Below are positions 1 through 5,060 of a stretch of DNA of 5,268 nt, piece by piece. The notes beneath the pieces are model-generated. The model had not been told where the DNA came from, ran no database searches, and saw nothing but the letters and a program-made list of their open reading frames with translations. The translations under genes were made by a program, and so were the position numbers. This DNA comes from JAFGCL01 sp964492335 (GTDB lineage: Bacteria > Chloroflexota > Dehalococcoidia > UBA2247 > RBG-13-53-26). The stretch is taken from assembly GCA_964492335.1 (NCBI GenBank), contig CAZBJX010000044.1, positions 1 to 5,268 of the forward strand. The letters are read 5' to 3'. Within the stretch, counting starts at the first letter, position 1. Every line of letters starts with the position of its first letter.

Positions 1-182
1 GACCCGCCCCTGAGGTTGACCGGGTAGACCGGGCCCTCAAACCCGGCGTCCAGCGGCGCCTGGAGGTAGACCTGGTTCAGCCAGGTCCCGTTAGGGTCGG
101 GAGAGAGGCCGACAACGGCCATGGACCGGGGGAAGAACACGGGGTCCAGCTCCGCTCGATGCGGCGGATCAGGGAGAAGCAT
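1..182 (-). CDS. ADP-forming acyl-CoA synthetase (acetate--CoA ligase family), N-terminal CoA-binding domain, partial
   Basis: Only the first 60 codons lie in the window; the gene continues past the left edge. Translation from the ATG at 182-180 gives a protein starting MLLPDPPHRAELDPVFFPRS, then AVVGLSPDP (about residues 22-30) and GFEGPVYPVN (about residues 47-56). This is the typical opening of NDP-forming acyl-CoA synthetases: a short leader ending in FxPRSxAVVG, the glycine-containing Rossmann CoA-binding loop, then the GFxGPVYPVN strand. Family members make an acyl-CoA from a carboxylic acid, CoA and ATP, or run the reverse reaction to make ATP, through a phosphohistidine that would lie outside this window. 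The start overlaps the end of the upstream PHP gene by 14 bases, suggesting translational coupling. An AGGAGG lies at 196-201, rather far (13 bases) from the ATG. The CoA-binding domain call is firm; acid substrate, subunit arrangement and full length are unknown. Confidence 0.85.
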   Translation of the reverse strand, partial: MLLPDPPHRAELDPVFFPRSMAVVGLSPDPNGTWLNQVYLQAPLDAGFEGPVYPVNLRGG

Positions 183-732
183 GGGCCGACCGAGACCTCC
201 TGGCCCGCCAACAGAGCCTCTCGATGTCCATGTCGTTGTAGTAGTAGCCGATGTCCCTCAGGGAGTGGGCATCGCTGTTGGAGAGCATGACCAGGTCGTG
301 CTCCCTGGCCAGCCTGCGCACCATGTCCTCATCGATGTCGTCGTGGTGCATCGCGTTGCGCAGCTCGATGCCGTGTATGCCGTCGTCTATGTGGGCGCCG
401 AGGTCCCTGACGTGGGGATGCCCGGGGTGGGCGATGAACCGGAACACCACGCCGCCCGGCAGGTGCAGCTCCACCACGTGGAACATGCCCTTCTCGATCC
501 CCAGAAAGACCCGGTCGCACTCCTTGCCCGGTATGATCAGGACTTCATTGTCGAAGTGATCGCGGACGATGTCCCGCACCTCGTAGCCGTAGGTGTCGGT
601 GTAATGCTCGGTGACGGCAATGCCGTCCAGGCCCCTGTCCTTGATGGCGGCCACGATCCGGCCCACGATCTCGGGGGTAGGCGTGGCGCAGACCGTGGCC
701 TCCCGGCAGTGGGTGTGGAGATCGAGCTTCAA
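169..732 (-). CDS. PHP-domain metal-dependent hydrolase/phosphoesterase
   Basis: 187-residue cytoplasmic protein of the PHP (polymerase and histidinol phosphatase) superfamily, whose members use a cluster of divalent metals to hydrolyse phosphoesters. Visible metal-ligand motifs, in order: DLHTH (H6, H8), VTEHY (E42, H43), GKE (E71), AHPGHPH (H102, H105, H107) and NSDAH (D154, H156). The set looks complete and the core ends near residue 170. The last 15 or so residues are arginine-rich and overlap the next gene, so they may be non-conserved. No in-frame ATG precedes the motif; the only workable start is TTG at 732-730, preceded by AGGAAG with 8 bases between. Second gene of the leftward operon, 31 bases after the upstream stop. 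The physiological substrate cannot be told; stand-alone PHP proteins include nucleotide, histidinol-phosphate and other phosphatases. No DNA polymerase or other domain is fused. Confidence 0.88.
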   Translation of the reverse strand: MKLDLHTHCREATVCATPTPEIVGRIVAAIKDRGLDGIAVTEHYTDTYGYEVRDIVRDHFDNEVLIIPGKECDRVFLGIEKGMFHVVELHLPGGVVFRFIAHPGHPHVRDLGAHIDDGIHGIELRNAMHHDDIDEDMVRRLAREHDLVMLSNSDAHSLRDIGYYYNDMDIERLCWRARRSRSAHASP

Positions 733-763
733 GGTCCTGGCTTCCTGTCCGGCCTTCCTCCGA

Positions 764-1096
764 CTACCACAACTCCACCCTGGCGCCCGGGAACTTCTGG
801 GTCAGATGGGCGAAGAGCCCATCGCGGACCGTCCTGTCCTCGATCGTGTCCACCACGGAGACGGCGGGCCCGCCGGCGCTGCCCTCGGCCTGCCTGCGGA
901 CCAGGAAGCCCGGCACCTGGACGTAGCTCCAGCTGCCGCCGCCGCAGCAGGACGTGTCCATGCAGACATCGCCCAGCACCAGCAGGACCTGGCGACCCTG
1001 GTAGGGCACCACCTGCTCTTCCCGGGGCACGTAATATCCGGAGATGCTCCTGAGCTCCTCGCCCAGCTGCGGATGAGTGAACTCCCTCTCTGACAT
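764..1096 (-). CDS. Uncharacterised 110-residue protein with CMDTSCCGGGSW motif
   Basis: First gene of the leftward operon. It is preceded by GGAGGG six bases before the ATG and by an extended -10 promoter about 30 bases upstream, which supports this frame over the overlapping ones. I do not recognise the family. The protein is soluble-looking, with no signal peptide or membrane segment. A hydrophobic strand (residues 36-42, QVLLVLG) leads into a cysteine- and glycine-rich motif at residues 45-56 (C45, C50, C51, then GGGSW). This is followed by a second strand (YVQVPGFLV), an apparently flexible glycine/alanine stretch near 70-78, and a C-terminal strand-helix part ending in VELW. The clustered cysteines could bind metal or be redox active, but that is speculation. 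Position ahead of a PHP hydrolase and an acyl-CoA synthetase suggests co-expression, not a defined role. Confidence 0.72.
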   Translation of the reverse strand: MSEREFTHPQLGEELRSISGYYVPREEQVVPYQGRQVLLVLGDVCMDTSCCGGGSWSYVQVPGFLVRRQAEGSAGGPAVSVVDTIEDRTVRDGLFAHLTQKFPGARVELW

Positions 1097-1102
1097 ATGA
1101 CG

Positions 1103-1108
1103 CCCTCC
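1103..1108 (-). promoter_or_regulatory. Ribosome binding site of the 110-residue gene
   Basis: GGAGGG on the minus strand, six bases from the ATG at 1096. It selects the 110-residue frame over the overlapping, longer minus-strand frame that also starts in this region. Confidence 0.75.
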
Positions 1109-1126
1109 AGTGTCGCGGTGCCTTCA

Positions 1127-1135
1127 ATTATAGCA
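1127..1135 (-). promoter_or_regulatory. Extended -10 promoter of the leftward operon
   Basis: The minus strand reads TGCTATAAT: a consensus TATAAT with the TGn extension. No convincing -35 box is found at the usual 16-18 base distance, where the sequence is almost all G and C; extended -10 promoters often tolerate this. Predicted transcription would begin near 1120, leaving a short leader of about 24 bases that contains the GGAGGG ribosome binding site. Confidence 0.75.
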
Positions 1136-1165
1136 CAGGCAGCGGGGCCGGCCGGGGCACAGGCC

Positions 1166-1234
1166 GGGAATCCGCCGTGACAGGACCGGCCCGGTTGCTA
1201 TAGAATATGGCTCGGCATCCCGGGGGGGGATTCC
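1166..1234. promoter_or_regulatory. Paired GGGA-W-TCC elements flanking the rightward promoter (operator candidates)
   Basis: GGGAATCCG at 1166-1174 and GGGATTCCC at 1226-1234 each resemble a short palindrome of the form GGGA-W-TCCC. Their starts are exactly 60 bases apart. One lies just upstream of the -35 box and the other about 15 bases past the predicted start of transcription. GGGAATCC and GGATTCCC also form an 8-bp inverted repeat. The arrangement is what a looping repressor would use, but short matches in GC-rich DNA can occur by chance and no regulator gene is present in the window. Confidence 0.3.
1177..1204 (+). promoter_or_regulatory. Promoter of the CoA-transferase operon
   Basis: GTGACA (1177-1182, five of six matches to the -35 consensus), a 16-base spacer, then TATAGA (1199-1204) preceded by TGC, giving an extended -10. 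Transcription would start near 1211, leaving a leader of about 80 bases before the ATG at 1293. The leftward promoter is less than 50 bases away, so both operons may answer to the same regulator. Confidence 0.6.
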
Positions 1235-1276
1235 CATGCACAGCGGCTCGGGGGGTCCTTTCCAAACACATGGAAG

Positions 1277-1284
1277 AAGGAGGT
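1277..1284 (+). promoter_or_regulatory. Ribosome binding site deciding the start of the first CoA-transferase
   Basis: AAGGAGGT is a perfect anti-16S match with eight bases to the ATG at 1293. It overrides the in-frame ATG at 1236, which lacks a comparable site and would add 19 residues unlike the family N-terminus. Confidence 0.9.
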
Positions 1285-1292
1285 ATAGCCAT

Positions 1293-2510
1293 ATGGCAGA
1301 GCATCAAGAAGGAGCGCTCAGTGGTTACCGCATCCTCGATCTGACCGACCAGAAGGGCGCCTTCTGCACCAAGGTCCTGGCGGACCTGGGCGCCGATGTC
1401 ATCAAGATCGAGAGGCCCGGAGGTGACGCCACCCGGAGCATTCCGCCGTTCGCCGGCGACGTGCCCCACCAGGAGAGGAGCCTGTACTTCCTCTTCCGCT
1501 ACGCCAACAGGAGGGGCGTCACGCTCAACCTGGAGACCACCGACGGGAAGAAGATGTTCCAGAAGCTGGTGGAGAAGGCGGACGTGCTGGTGGAGACCTT
1601 CGCCCCGGGGTACATGGCCGGCCTGGGGCTGGACTACCCCGCACTTCGCCGGATCAATCCCGGCCTGGTGATGGCCAGCATCACCCGGTTCGGCCAGACG
1701 GGCCCCTACCGGGACTGGAAGGGTTCGGACATCGTCGACTACGCCATGAGCAACACCATGATCACCAGCGGCTTCGGCGACGGCGCGCCCATCAACCTGC
1801 CGGGGACGCCGTCCTGCGACGCCGCCTCCATCTTCGCCGCCATGTCGATAGTCCTCTCGCTGTACCTGCGCGGCTCGGACGGGCAGGGCCACTACATCGA
1901 CACATCGGTGCACGAGTGCTCCCGCACCGCCCTCTACCCGTGGATGCTGCCCATGTACTCCTACAACGTCAATCCGGGCGCACCGCCGCCTCCGCCGGAG
2001 GGCCGGCTGGGCGTCATGATCTACCCGGTGTACCCCTGCAAGGACGGCTTCATCCGGGTGGTCGCCCTCACGCCGAGGCAGTGGGACGGCCTGGTGCACG
2101 TGCTCGGCGACCCGGAGGTGCTGAAGACGCCGGAGTGGCGGGAGTTCTACTACCGCATCGGCAACGCGGACGACCTCTACGCCCTCATGCTGGAGCATAC
2201 TACCAAGTTCACCATGCAGCAGCTCTTCGAGCTGGGGCACAAGGAGGGCGTCCCCATCGTGCCCATCTACAACATCGAGGGGTTCACCAACAGCGCCCAG
2301 ACCGAGGCCCGCAAGTTCTACACGGAGATGGATCACCCGGCCGTGGGGAAGTTCAAGTACCCGGGGCCCCCCTACAAGTGGTCGGCGACCCGTTGCGAGG
2401 CCGGGCGGCCGGCCCCCACCGTGGGCCAGCACAACGAGGAGATCTACTGCAAAGAGCTGGGCCTCTCGAAGCAGGACCTGGCGGCCCTGAGGCTGGCTGA
2501 GGTCATTTAG
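1293..2510 (+). CDS. CaiB/BaiF family (class III) CoA-transferase, first of a tandem pair
   Basis: 405-residue cytoplasmic enzyme, of usual family length, that should move CoA from an acyl-CoA donor to a carboxylic acid through an aspartyl-CoA thioester. Visible family features in order: LSGYRILDLT (about 9-18); VLADLGADVIKIERPGGD (about 28-45); ANRRGVTLNLET; ADVLVETFAPGYMAGLGLDY; NPGLVMASITRFGQTGPY. The candidate catalytic aspartate, D176 in PSCDAAS, aligns within one residue of Asp169 of formyl-CoA transferase. Next comes GQGHYIDTSVHE, and near the C-terminus the TVGQHNEEIYCKELG segment that closes family members. The start is fixed by the AAGGAGGT site; 14 bases separate its stop from the second transferase. 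The proline run PGAPPPPPEG (about residues 229-238) is a less usual insertion. Substrates cannot be deduced. Two adjacent subunits forming one enzyme are known for succinyl-CoA:malate (SmtAB) and benzylsuccinate (BbsEF) CoA-transferases, so a heteromer is possible. Confidence 0.93.
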   Translation: MAEHQEGALSGYRILDLTDQKGAFCTKVLADLGADVIKIERPGGDATRSIPPFAGDVPHQERSLYFLFRYANRRGVTLNLETTDGKKMFQKLVEKADVLVETFAPGYMAGLGLDYPALRRINPGLVMASITRFGQTGPYRDWKGSDIVDYAMSNTMITSGFGDGAPINLPGTPSCDAASIFAAMSIVLSLYLRGSDGQGHYIDTSVHECSRTALYPWMLPMYSYNVNPGAPPPPPEGRLGVMIYPVYPCKDGFIRVVALTPRQWDGLVHVLGDPEVLKTPEWREFYYRIGNADDLYALMLEHTTKFTMQQLFELGHKEGVPIVPIYNIEGFTNSAQTEARKFYTEMDHPAVGKFKYPGPPYKWSATRCEAGRPAPTVGQHNEEIYCKELGLSKQDLAALRLAEVI

Positions 2511-2524
2511 GAAGGAGATGGAAG

Positions 2525-3751
2525 ATGGCAAAGGCTCCTTTGGAGGGAATTAAGGTCGTCAGCTTCGGCACCGGCGGCGTCATACCCGACTTCGGCATGA
2601 TACTCGGATCGCTGGGCGCCGACGTCATCAAGGTGGAGTGCCACGAGAACCCCGATTTCATGAGGACCATCGGGGTCGATCCGGACAACATAGCCGGCTT
2701 CAACGAGTCCAACCGCAACAAGCGGGACATCGGCCTGAACCTGAAGACCCCGAAGGGGGAGGAGATCGCCAAGAGGCTGGTCAAGTGGGCCGACATCGTG
2801 GGCGAGAACCTGCGCGGAGGCGTCATGAAGAGCCTGAACCTGGACTACGAGAACGTGCACAGGGTCAGGCCGGACATCATCTACATCAGCAGCAACGGCT
2901 ACGGCAGCGGCGGGCCCTATTCGGAGTACCAGGCATACGGGCCCATGCTGTCGGCCTTCTCGGGCCTGCTGTCGCTGTGGTGTCACCCCAGCGATCCCTA
3001 CCCCGCCGGGGCCAACGTCCCTCTGCCCGACCACTACGCCAGCAAGCTGCTGGTGGTGGCGGCGCTGGCCGCCCTGGACTACCGGCGGCGCACCGGCAAG
3101 GGGCAGCTGGTGGACATGTCCCAGGTGGAGATGGCCGCCAACATGATCGGCGAGTACTGCCTGGACTACACCATCAACGAGCGGGTGCCCCAGCCGGTGG
3201 GCAATCGCAGCCCCTACGCCGCCCCCTACAACGCCTATCGCTGCAAGGGCGACGACGAATGGTGCGCCATCAGCGTCTTCACCGACGCCGAGTGGCAGTG
3301 CTTCTGCCAGGCCATCGGCAGCCCCGACTGGACCAGGGATCCCAGGTTCGCCGACCTGCCCTCCCGCCTGAAGAACGTCGAGGAGCTGGACCAGCACGTG
3401 GAGGCATGGACGCTGCAGCACAAGCCCCGCGAGGTGGTGATGATACTCCAGAACGCCGGCGTGGCCGCGGGCGTGCTCTACCGCCCGGCGGAGATCCTGG
3501 AAGACCCCCAGCTGGGATGGCTCGGCGCCATCGTGGAGGTCGATCACCCGGTGGCCGGGAAGCGGCTCTACCCCGGCAACCCCATACACATATCCGGCGT
3601 GACCCTGCCCCCCAGCCGGCCGGCGCCGCTGCTGGGCCAGCACACGGAAGAGATCTGCCGGGAGGTCCTCGGGATGTCGCCGGAGGAGGTCCAGGCGCTC
3701 AAGGACGAGGGGGTGCTGGAGTTCTCCGCCAAGCTGCAGCAGCCGAAATAG
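2525..3751 (+). CDS. CaiB/BaiF family (class III) CoA-transferase, second of a tandem pair
   Basis: 408-residue enzyme of the same family as the gene before it but clearly diverged in sequence, so an old duplication or a separate subunit. Visible features in order: LEGIKVVSFG (6-15); LGSLGADVIKVE (28-39); NRNKRDIGLNLKTPKG; ADIVGENLRGGVMKSLNLDY; RPDIIYISSNGYGSGGPY. The candidate catalytic aspartate is D169 in PLPDHYAS, at the same residue number as in formyl-CoA transferase and with the same 22-residue distance to the following TGKGQLVDMSQVE. The end has the usual LLGQHTEEICREVLGMS. AAGGAG at 2512-2517, seven bases before the ATG, lies in the 14-base gap after the first transferase, so the two are co-transcribed and probably coupled. 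Both copies keep an aspartate at the active-site position, so neither is obviously a dead subunit. Donor and acceptor acids are unknown. Confidence 0.93.
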   Translation: MAKAPLEGIKVVSFGTGGVIPDFGMILGSLGADVIKVECHENPDFMRTIGVDPDNIAGFNESNRNKRDIGLNLKTPKGEEIAKRLVKWADIVGENLRGGVMKSLNLDYENVHRVRPDIIYISSNGYGSGGPYSEYQAYGPMLSAFSGLLSLWCHPSDPYPAGANVPLPDHYASKLLVVAALAALDYRRRTGKGQLVDMSQVEMAANMIGEYCLDYTINERVPQPVGNRSPYAAPYNAYRCKGDDEWCAISVFTDAEWQCFCQAIGSPDWTRDPRFADLPSRLKNVEELDQHVEAWTLQHKPREVVMILQNAGVAAGVLYRPAEILEDPQLGWLGAIVEVDHPVAGKRLYPGNPIHISGVTLPPSRPAPLLGQHTEEICREVLGMSPEEVQALKDEGVLEFSAKLQQPK

Positions 3752-3795
3752 ACGCCCGGCCCCGGGCCGGGGCGGCCCCACCCGCCATGAGCTGC

Positions 3796-3825
3796 AAGAG
3801 GCCAGGTCTGCGGACCTGGCCTCTT
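3796..3825. terminator. Hairpin terminator shared by convergent genes
   Basis: Perfect 13-bp stem: AAGAGGCCAGGTC (3796-3808) pairs with GACCTGGCCTCTT (3813-3825) around a TGCG loop. It sits 44 bases after the CoA-transferase stop and 4 bases past the stop of the convergent metallopeptidase gene, so it can end transcription from both sides. The trailing tract is only CTCTTC on the plus strand, a weak U-run, so termination may depend mainly on the stem. A second G+C palindrome at 3755-3771 lies just after the transferase stop and may assist. Confidence 0.8.
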
Positions 3826-3829
3826 CTCT

Positions 3830-4231
3830 TCACCCGCTGCCACCCTCCTCCCCGTCCTCCTCGTCCTCAGGCCGGCCCTCGATGCGGCGCAGCTCGTCCT
3901 CCTCCATGCCGAAATGGTGGGCTATCTCGTGGCGCACCACCCGGCCCACCTCCGCCTCCACCTCCGCCTCGGAGCGGCACATCGCCAGGATGGGGCGGCG
4001 GAAGATGATGATCCGGTCGGGCAGCACCATGCCGTAGGACCCGGTGCGGCTGGTCCGGGGCACCCCTTCGTAGAGGCCCAGCAGGGTCATCCCCCTCCCC
4101 ATCCCGGCCAGCTGCCTCCTGCTGGGGCTGTCCTGCACCACCACATCCACGTTCTCCAGGGCGAACTGGAACTCCTCCGGCAGCGCCTCCACGGCGCTGG
4201 CCACCAGGTCCTCGAACCGTTCCCTGTTCAT
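3830..4231 (-). CDS. Minimal zincin-type metallopeptidase (metallopeptidase family / DUF1025-like)
   Basis: 133-residue protein matching the small bacterial zinc-metallopeptidase family with a minimal matrix-metalloprotease-like fold. Family hallmarks seen: the N-terminal RFEDLVASAVEALPEEF (5-21), then ENVDVVVQD (26-34), LLGLYEGVPRT (50-60), LPDRIIIFRRPIL (70-82), and the zinc site HEIAHHFGMEED (101-112). H101 and H105 are likely zinc ligands, E102 the catalytic base, and H106 or D112 the possible third ligand. No signal peptide, so it is probably cytoplasmic; substrates of the family are largely unknown. A GTG at 4243 would add four residues, but that position coincides with the predicted transcription start. 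The ATG at 4231 with GGGAG five bases upstream and a short leader fits better. The C-terminus ends in an acidic glycine-rich tail (about residues 118-133). Single-gene unit with its own promoter. Confidence 0.85.
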   Translation of the reverse strand: MNRERFEDLVASAVEALPEEFQFALENVDVVVQDSPSRRQLAGMGRGMTLLGLYEGVPRTSRTGSYGMVLPDRIIIFRRPILAMCRSEAEVEAEVGRVVRHEIAHHFGMEEDELRRIEGRPEDEEDGEEGGSG

Positions 4232-4249
4232 GCCCGCTCCCACCCCGGG

Positions 4250-4258
4250 ATTATACCA
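4250..4258 (-). promoter_or_regulatory. Extended -10 promoter of the metallopeptidase gene
   Basis: Minus strand reads TGGTATAAT, a consensus -10 with the TGn extension. The -35 region falls inside the large G+C inverted repeat at 4259-4297 and has no recognisable box. Predicted start of transcription is near 4243, giving a leader of only about 12 bases. Confidence 0.72.
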
Positions 4259-4297
4259 CCCGGGCCCCCGGGGCCGGCCGCGTCCCGGGGGCCCGGG
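4259..4297. repeat. Perfect 14-bp inverted repeat, all G+C
   Basis: CCCGGGCCCCCGGG at 4259-4272 is exactly complementary to CCCGGGGGCCCGGG at 4284-4297, with an 11-base G+C-rich spacer. It touches the -10 promoter of the metallopeptidase gene and also lies downstream of the exported-protein gene read in the same direction. It could form a hairpin that stops read-through or a cruciform over the -35 region. There is no T-tract, so it is not a standard intrinsic terminator. Confidence 0.75.
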
Positions 4298-4311
4298 ACT
4301 CCGCAGTGGCC

Positions 4312-4343
4312 CCGGGCGCGGCGCCGCGCGGCGCCGCGCCCGG
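4312..4343. repeat. 32-bp perfect palindrome, all G+C
   Basis: CCGGGCGCGGCGCCGC (4312-4327) is followed directly by its exact reverse complement (4328-4343), so this is an uninterrupted 32-bp palindrome made only of G and C. It lies 40 bases beyond the stop of the exported-protein gene. It could act as a U-less terminator or transcript-end stabiliser for that gene, or be a palindromic repeat of the genome; only one copy is in the window. Confidence 0.75.
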
Positions 4344-4383
4344 CAACAGCCGCCTGATGAGGGAACGGTGGGGAGCCTCTGGA

Positions 4384-4842
4384 CTAGACGGCCGGTGCCT
4401 TCCGGTGGAACTGCACGGTGATCACGCCTGGCTCGGGGGCGCTGGTCTCGGCGCAGATCACCCTCAGGTACTGGACGCCATTGGCGGCTATGTTGACGGT
4501 CTTGCTCTGGGCGTGGCTCGCGTAGTCGAACTCGGTGCCGGGGCCGTCCTGGTCCACCATCATCTTGACCACGATCCGGCTGTCGGGGTTGTCCAGCTTA
4601 TACGTGTACTCCATCCCGTAGGGCACCGGGGCCGAGTTGGTCACCGTGAAGTCCACGGTCTGCCCGGGGTACAGGATGGCGCCGGCAACGGACCCGGGGG
4701 TCACCGTGATCGGCTCCTCGATGTCCACCTTGATCTGCCTGGTGGCCAGGTGGTACGCGGCATAGGCGGTGCCGGTCATGACCACCACCACGGTCACGGC
4801 CAGCGTCCAGGCCGGGATAACGGCCCATAGCTTCCTCCACAT
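4384..4842 (-). CDS. Small exported or membrane-anchored beta-rich protein, function unknown
   Basis: 152 residues. The N-terminus has a positively charged start (MWRK) and a hydrophobic segment at about residues 7-28, ending in an AYA (26-28) that fits signal peptidase I; uncleaved, the segment would be a single membrane anchor. The remaining ~120 residues face outward and look like one beta-sandwich: alternating strands such as IKVDIEEPITVTPG (37-50), QTVDFTVTNSAPV (61-73), MEYTYKLDN (77-85), RIVVKMMVDQDG (89-100) and GVITVQFHRKAP (139-150). One cysteine, C130; no catalytic motif visible. The fold pattern resembles small secreted Ig-like or camelysin/TasA-like modules, but I cannot assign a family. 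The start is fixed by AAGGAGGT five bases upstream. It is transcribed alone from the promoter at 4966-4994, with G+C palindromes after its stop. Confidence 0.8.
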   Translation of the reverse strand: MWRKLWAVIPAWTLAVTVVVVMTGTAYAAYHLATRQIKVDIEEPITVTPGSVAGAILYPGQTVDFTVTNSAPVPYGMEYTYKLDNPDSRIVVKMMVDQDGPGTEFDYASHAQSKTVNIAANGVQYLRVICAETSAPEPGVITVQFHRKAPAV

Positions 4843-4847
4843 CGGTT

Positions 4848-4855
4848 ACCTCCTT
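4848..4855 (-). promoter_or_regulatory. Ribosome binding site of the exported-protein gene
   Basis: Minus strand AAGGAGGT, a full anti-16S match, five bases before the ATG at 4842. It indicates strong translation and settles the start. Confidence 0.88.
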
Positions 4856-4965
4856 CCTTCATCGTCGCTTGTTCGTTGTGCTGCCGTGGCTGCTTCCTCT
4901 GCTGCTCGCCGGTCTTCTCCCCACCGTTCCCCGGCCGGCCTTCCTGGCCTGACCATCCATTCCGG

Positions 4966-4994
4966 ATTATAGCACTCTACTCGTCTAGGATCAA
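4966..4994 (-). promoter_or_regulatory. Promoter of the exported-protein gene
   Basis: Minus strand: TTGATC (4989-4994, four of six matches to the -35 consensus), a 17-base spacer, and TATAAT (4966-4971) with a TGC extension at 4972-4974. This is the best promoter in the window. Transcription would begin near 4959, leaving a leader of roughly 115 bases before the ATG at 4842, long compared with the neighbouring genes. Confidence 0.75.
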
Positions 4995-5026
4995 CTCCTG
5001 CTCGTCCTATCTTCCGGCGCCGCCGC

Positions 5027-5060
5027 GGGGCGGGGGCACACGGCGCGGGGGGCGGGCGGG
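5027..5060 (+). repeat. G-quadruplex motif (proximal)
   Basis: Five G-runs of 4, 5, 6, 3 and 3 bases on the plus strand, mostly separated by single C bases, with one 10-base loop. It can form an intramolecular quadruplex on the plus strand. It lies upstream of the exported-protein promoter and downstream of tRNA-Lys. Confidence 0.5.

Noticed and set aside
121..1053. 310-codon plus-strand frame across the left operon
   Set aside because: Antisense to PHP and synthetase sequences with clear motifs; its product is low complexity with an Arg/Pro-rich end.
1236..1292. Upstream in-frame ATG extending the first CoA-transferase by 19 residues
   Set aside because: No ribosome binding site, and the added residues do not resemble the family N-terminus; the ATG at 1293 has a perfect AAGGAGGT.
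1128..2531. 467-codon open frame on the minus strand opposite the first CoA-transferase
   Set aside because: Antisense shadow produced by high GC at third codon positions; low-complexity His/Val/Gly-rich translation with no family features, whereas the plus-strand frame has full CaiB/BaiF motifs.
2507..3781. 424-codon open frame on the minus strand opposite the second CoA-transferase
   Set aside because: Same kind of shadow; repetitive composition and no ribosome binding site, while the plus-strand gene is unambiguous.
2638..4008. 456-codon plus-strand frame overlapping the second CoA-transferase in another phase
   Set aside because: Arg/Pro/Gly-rich translation typical of an out-of-phase frame, and it runs through the terminator hairpin and into the convergent metallopeptidase gene.
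4232..4243. GTG start four codons upstream for the metallopeptidase
   Set aside because: It coincides with the predicted transcription start, leaving no room for a ribosome binding site; the ATG at 4231 has GGGAG and matches usual family starts.
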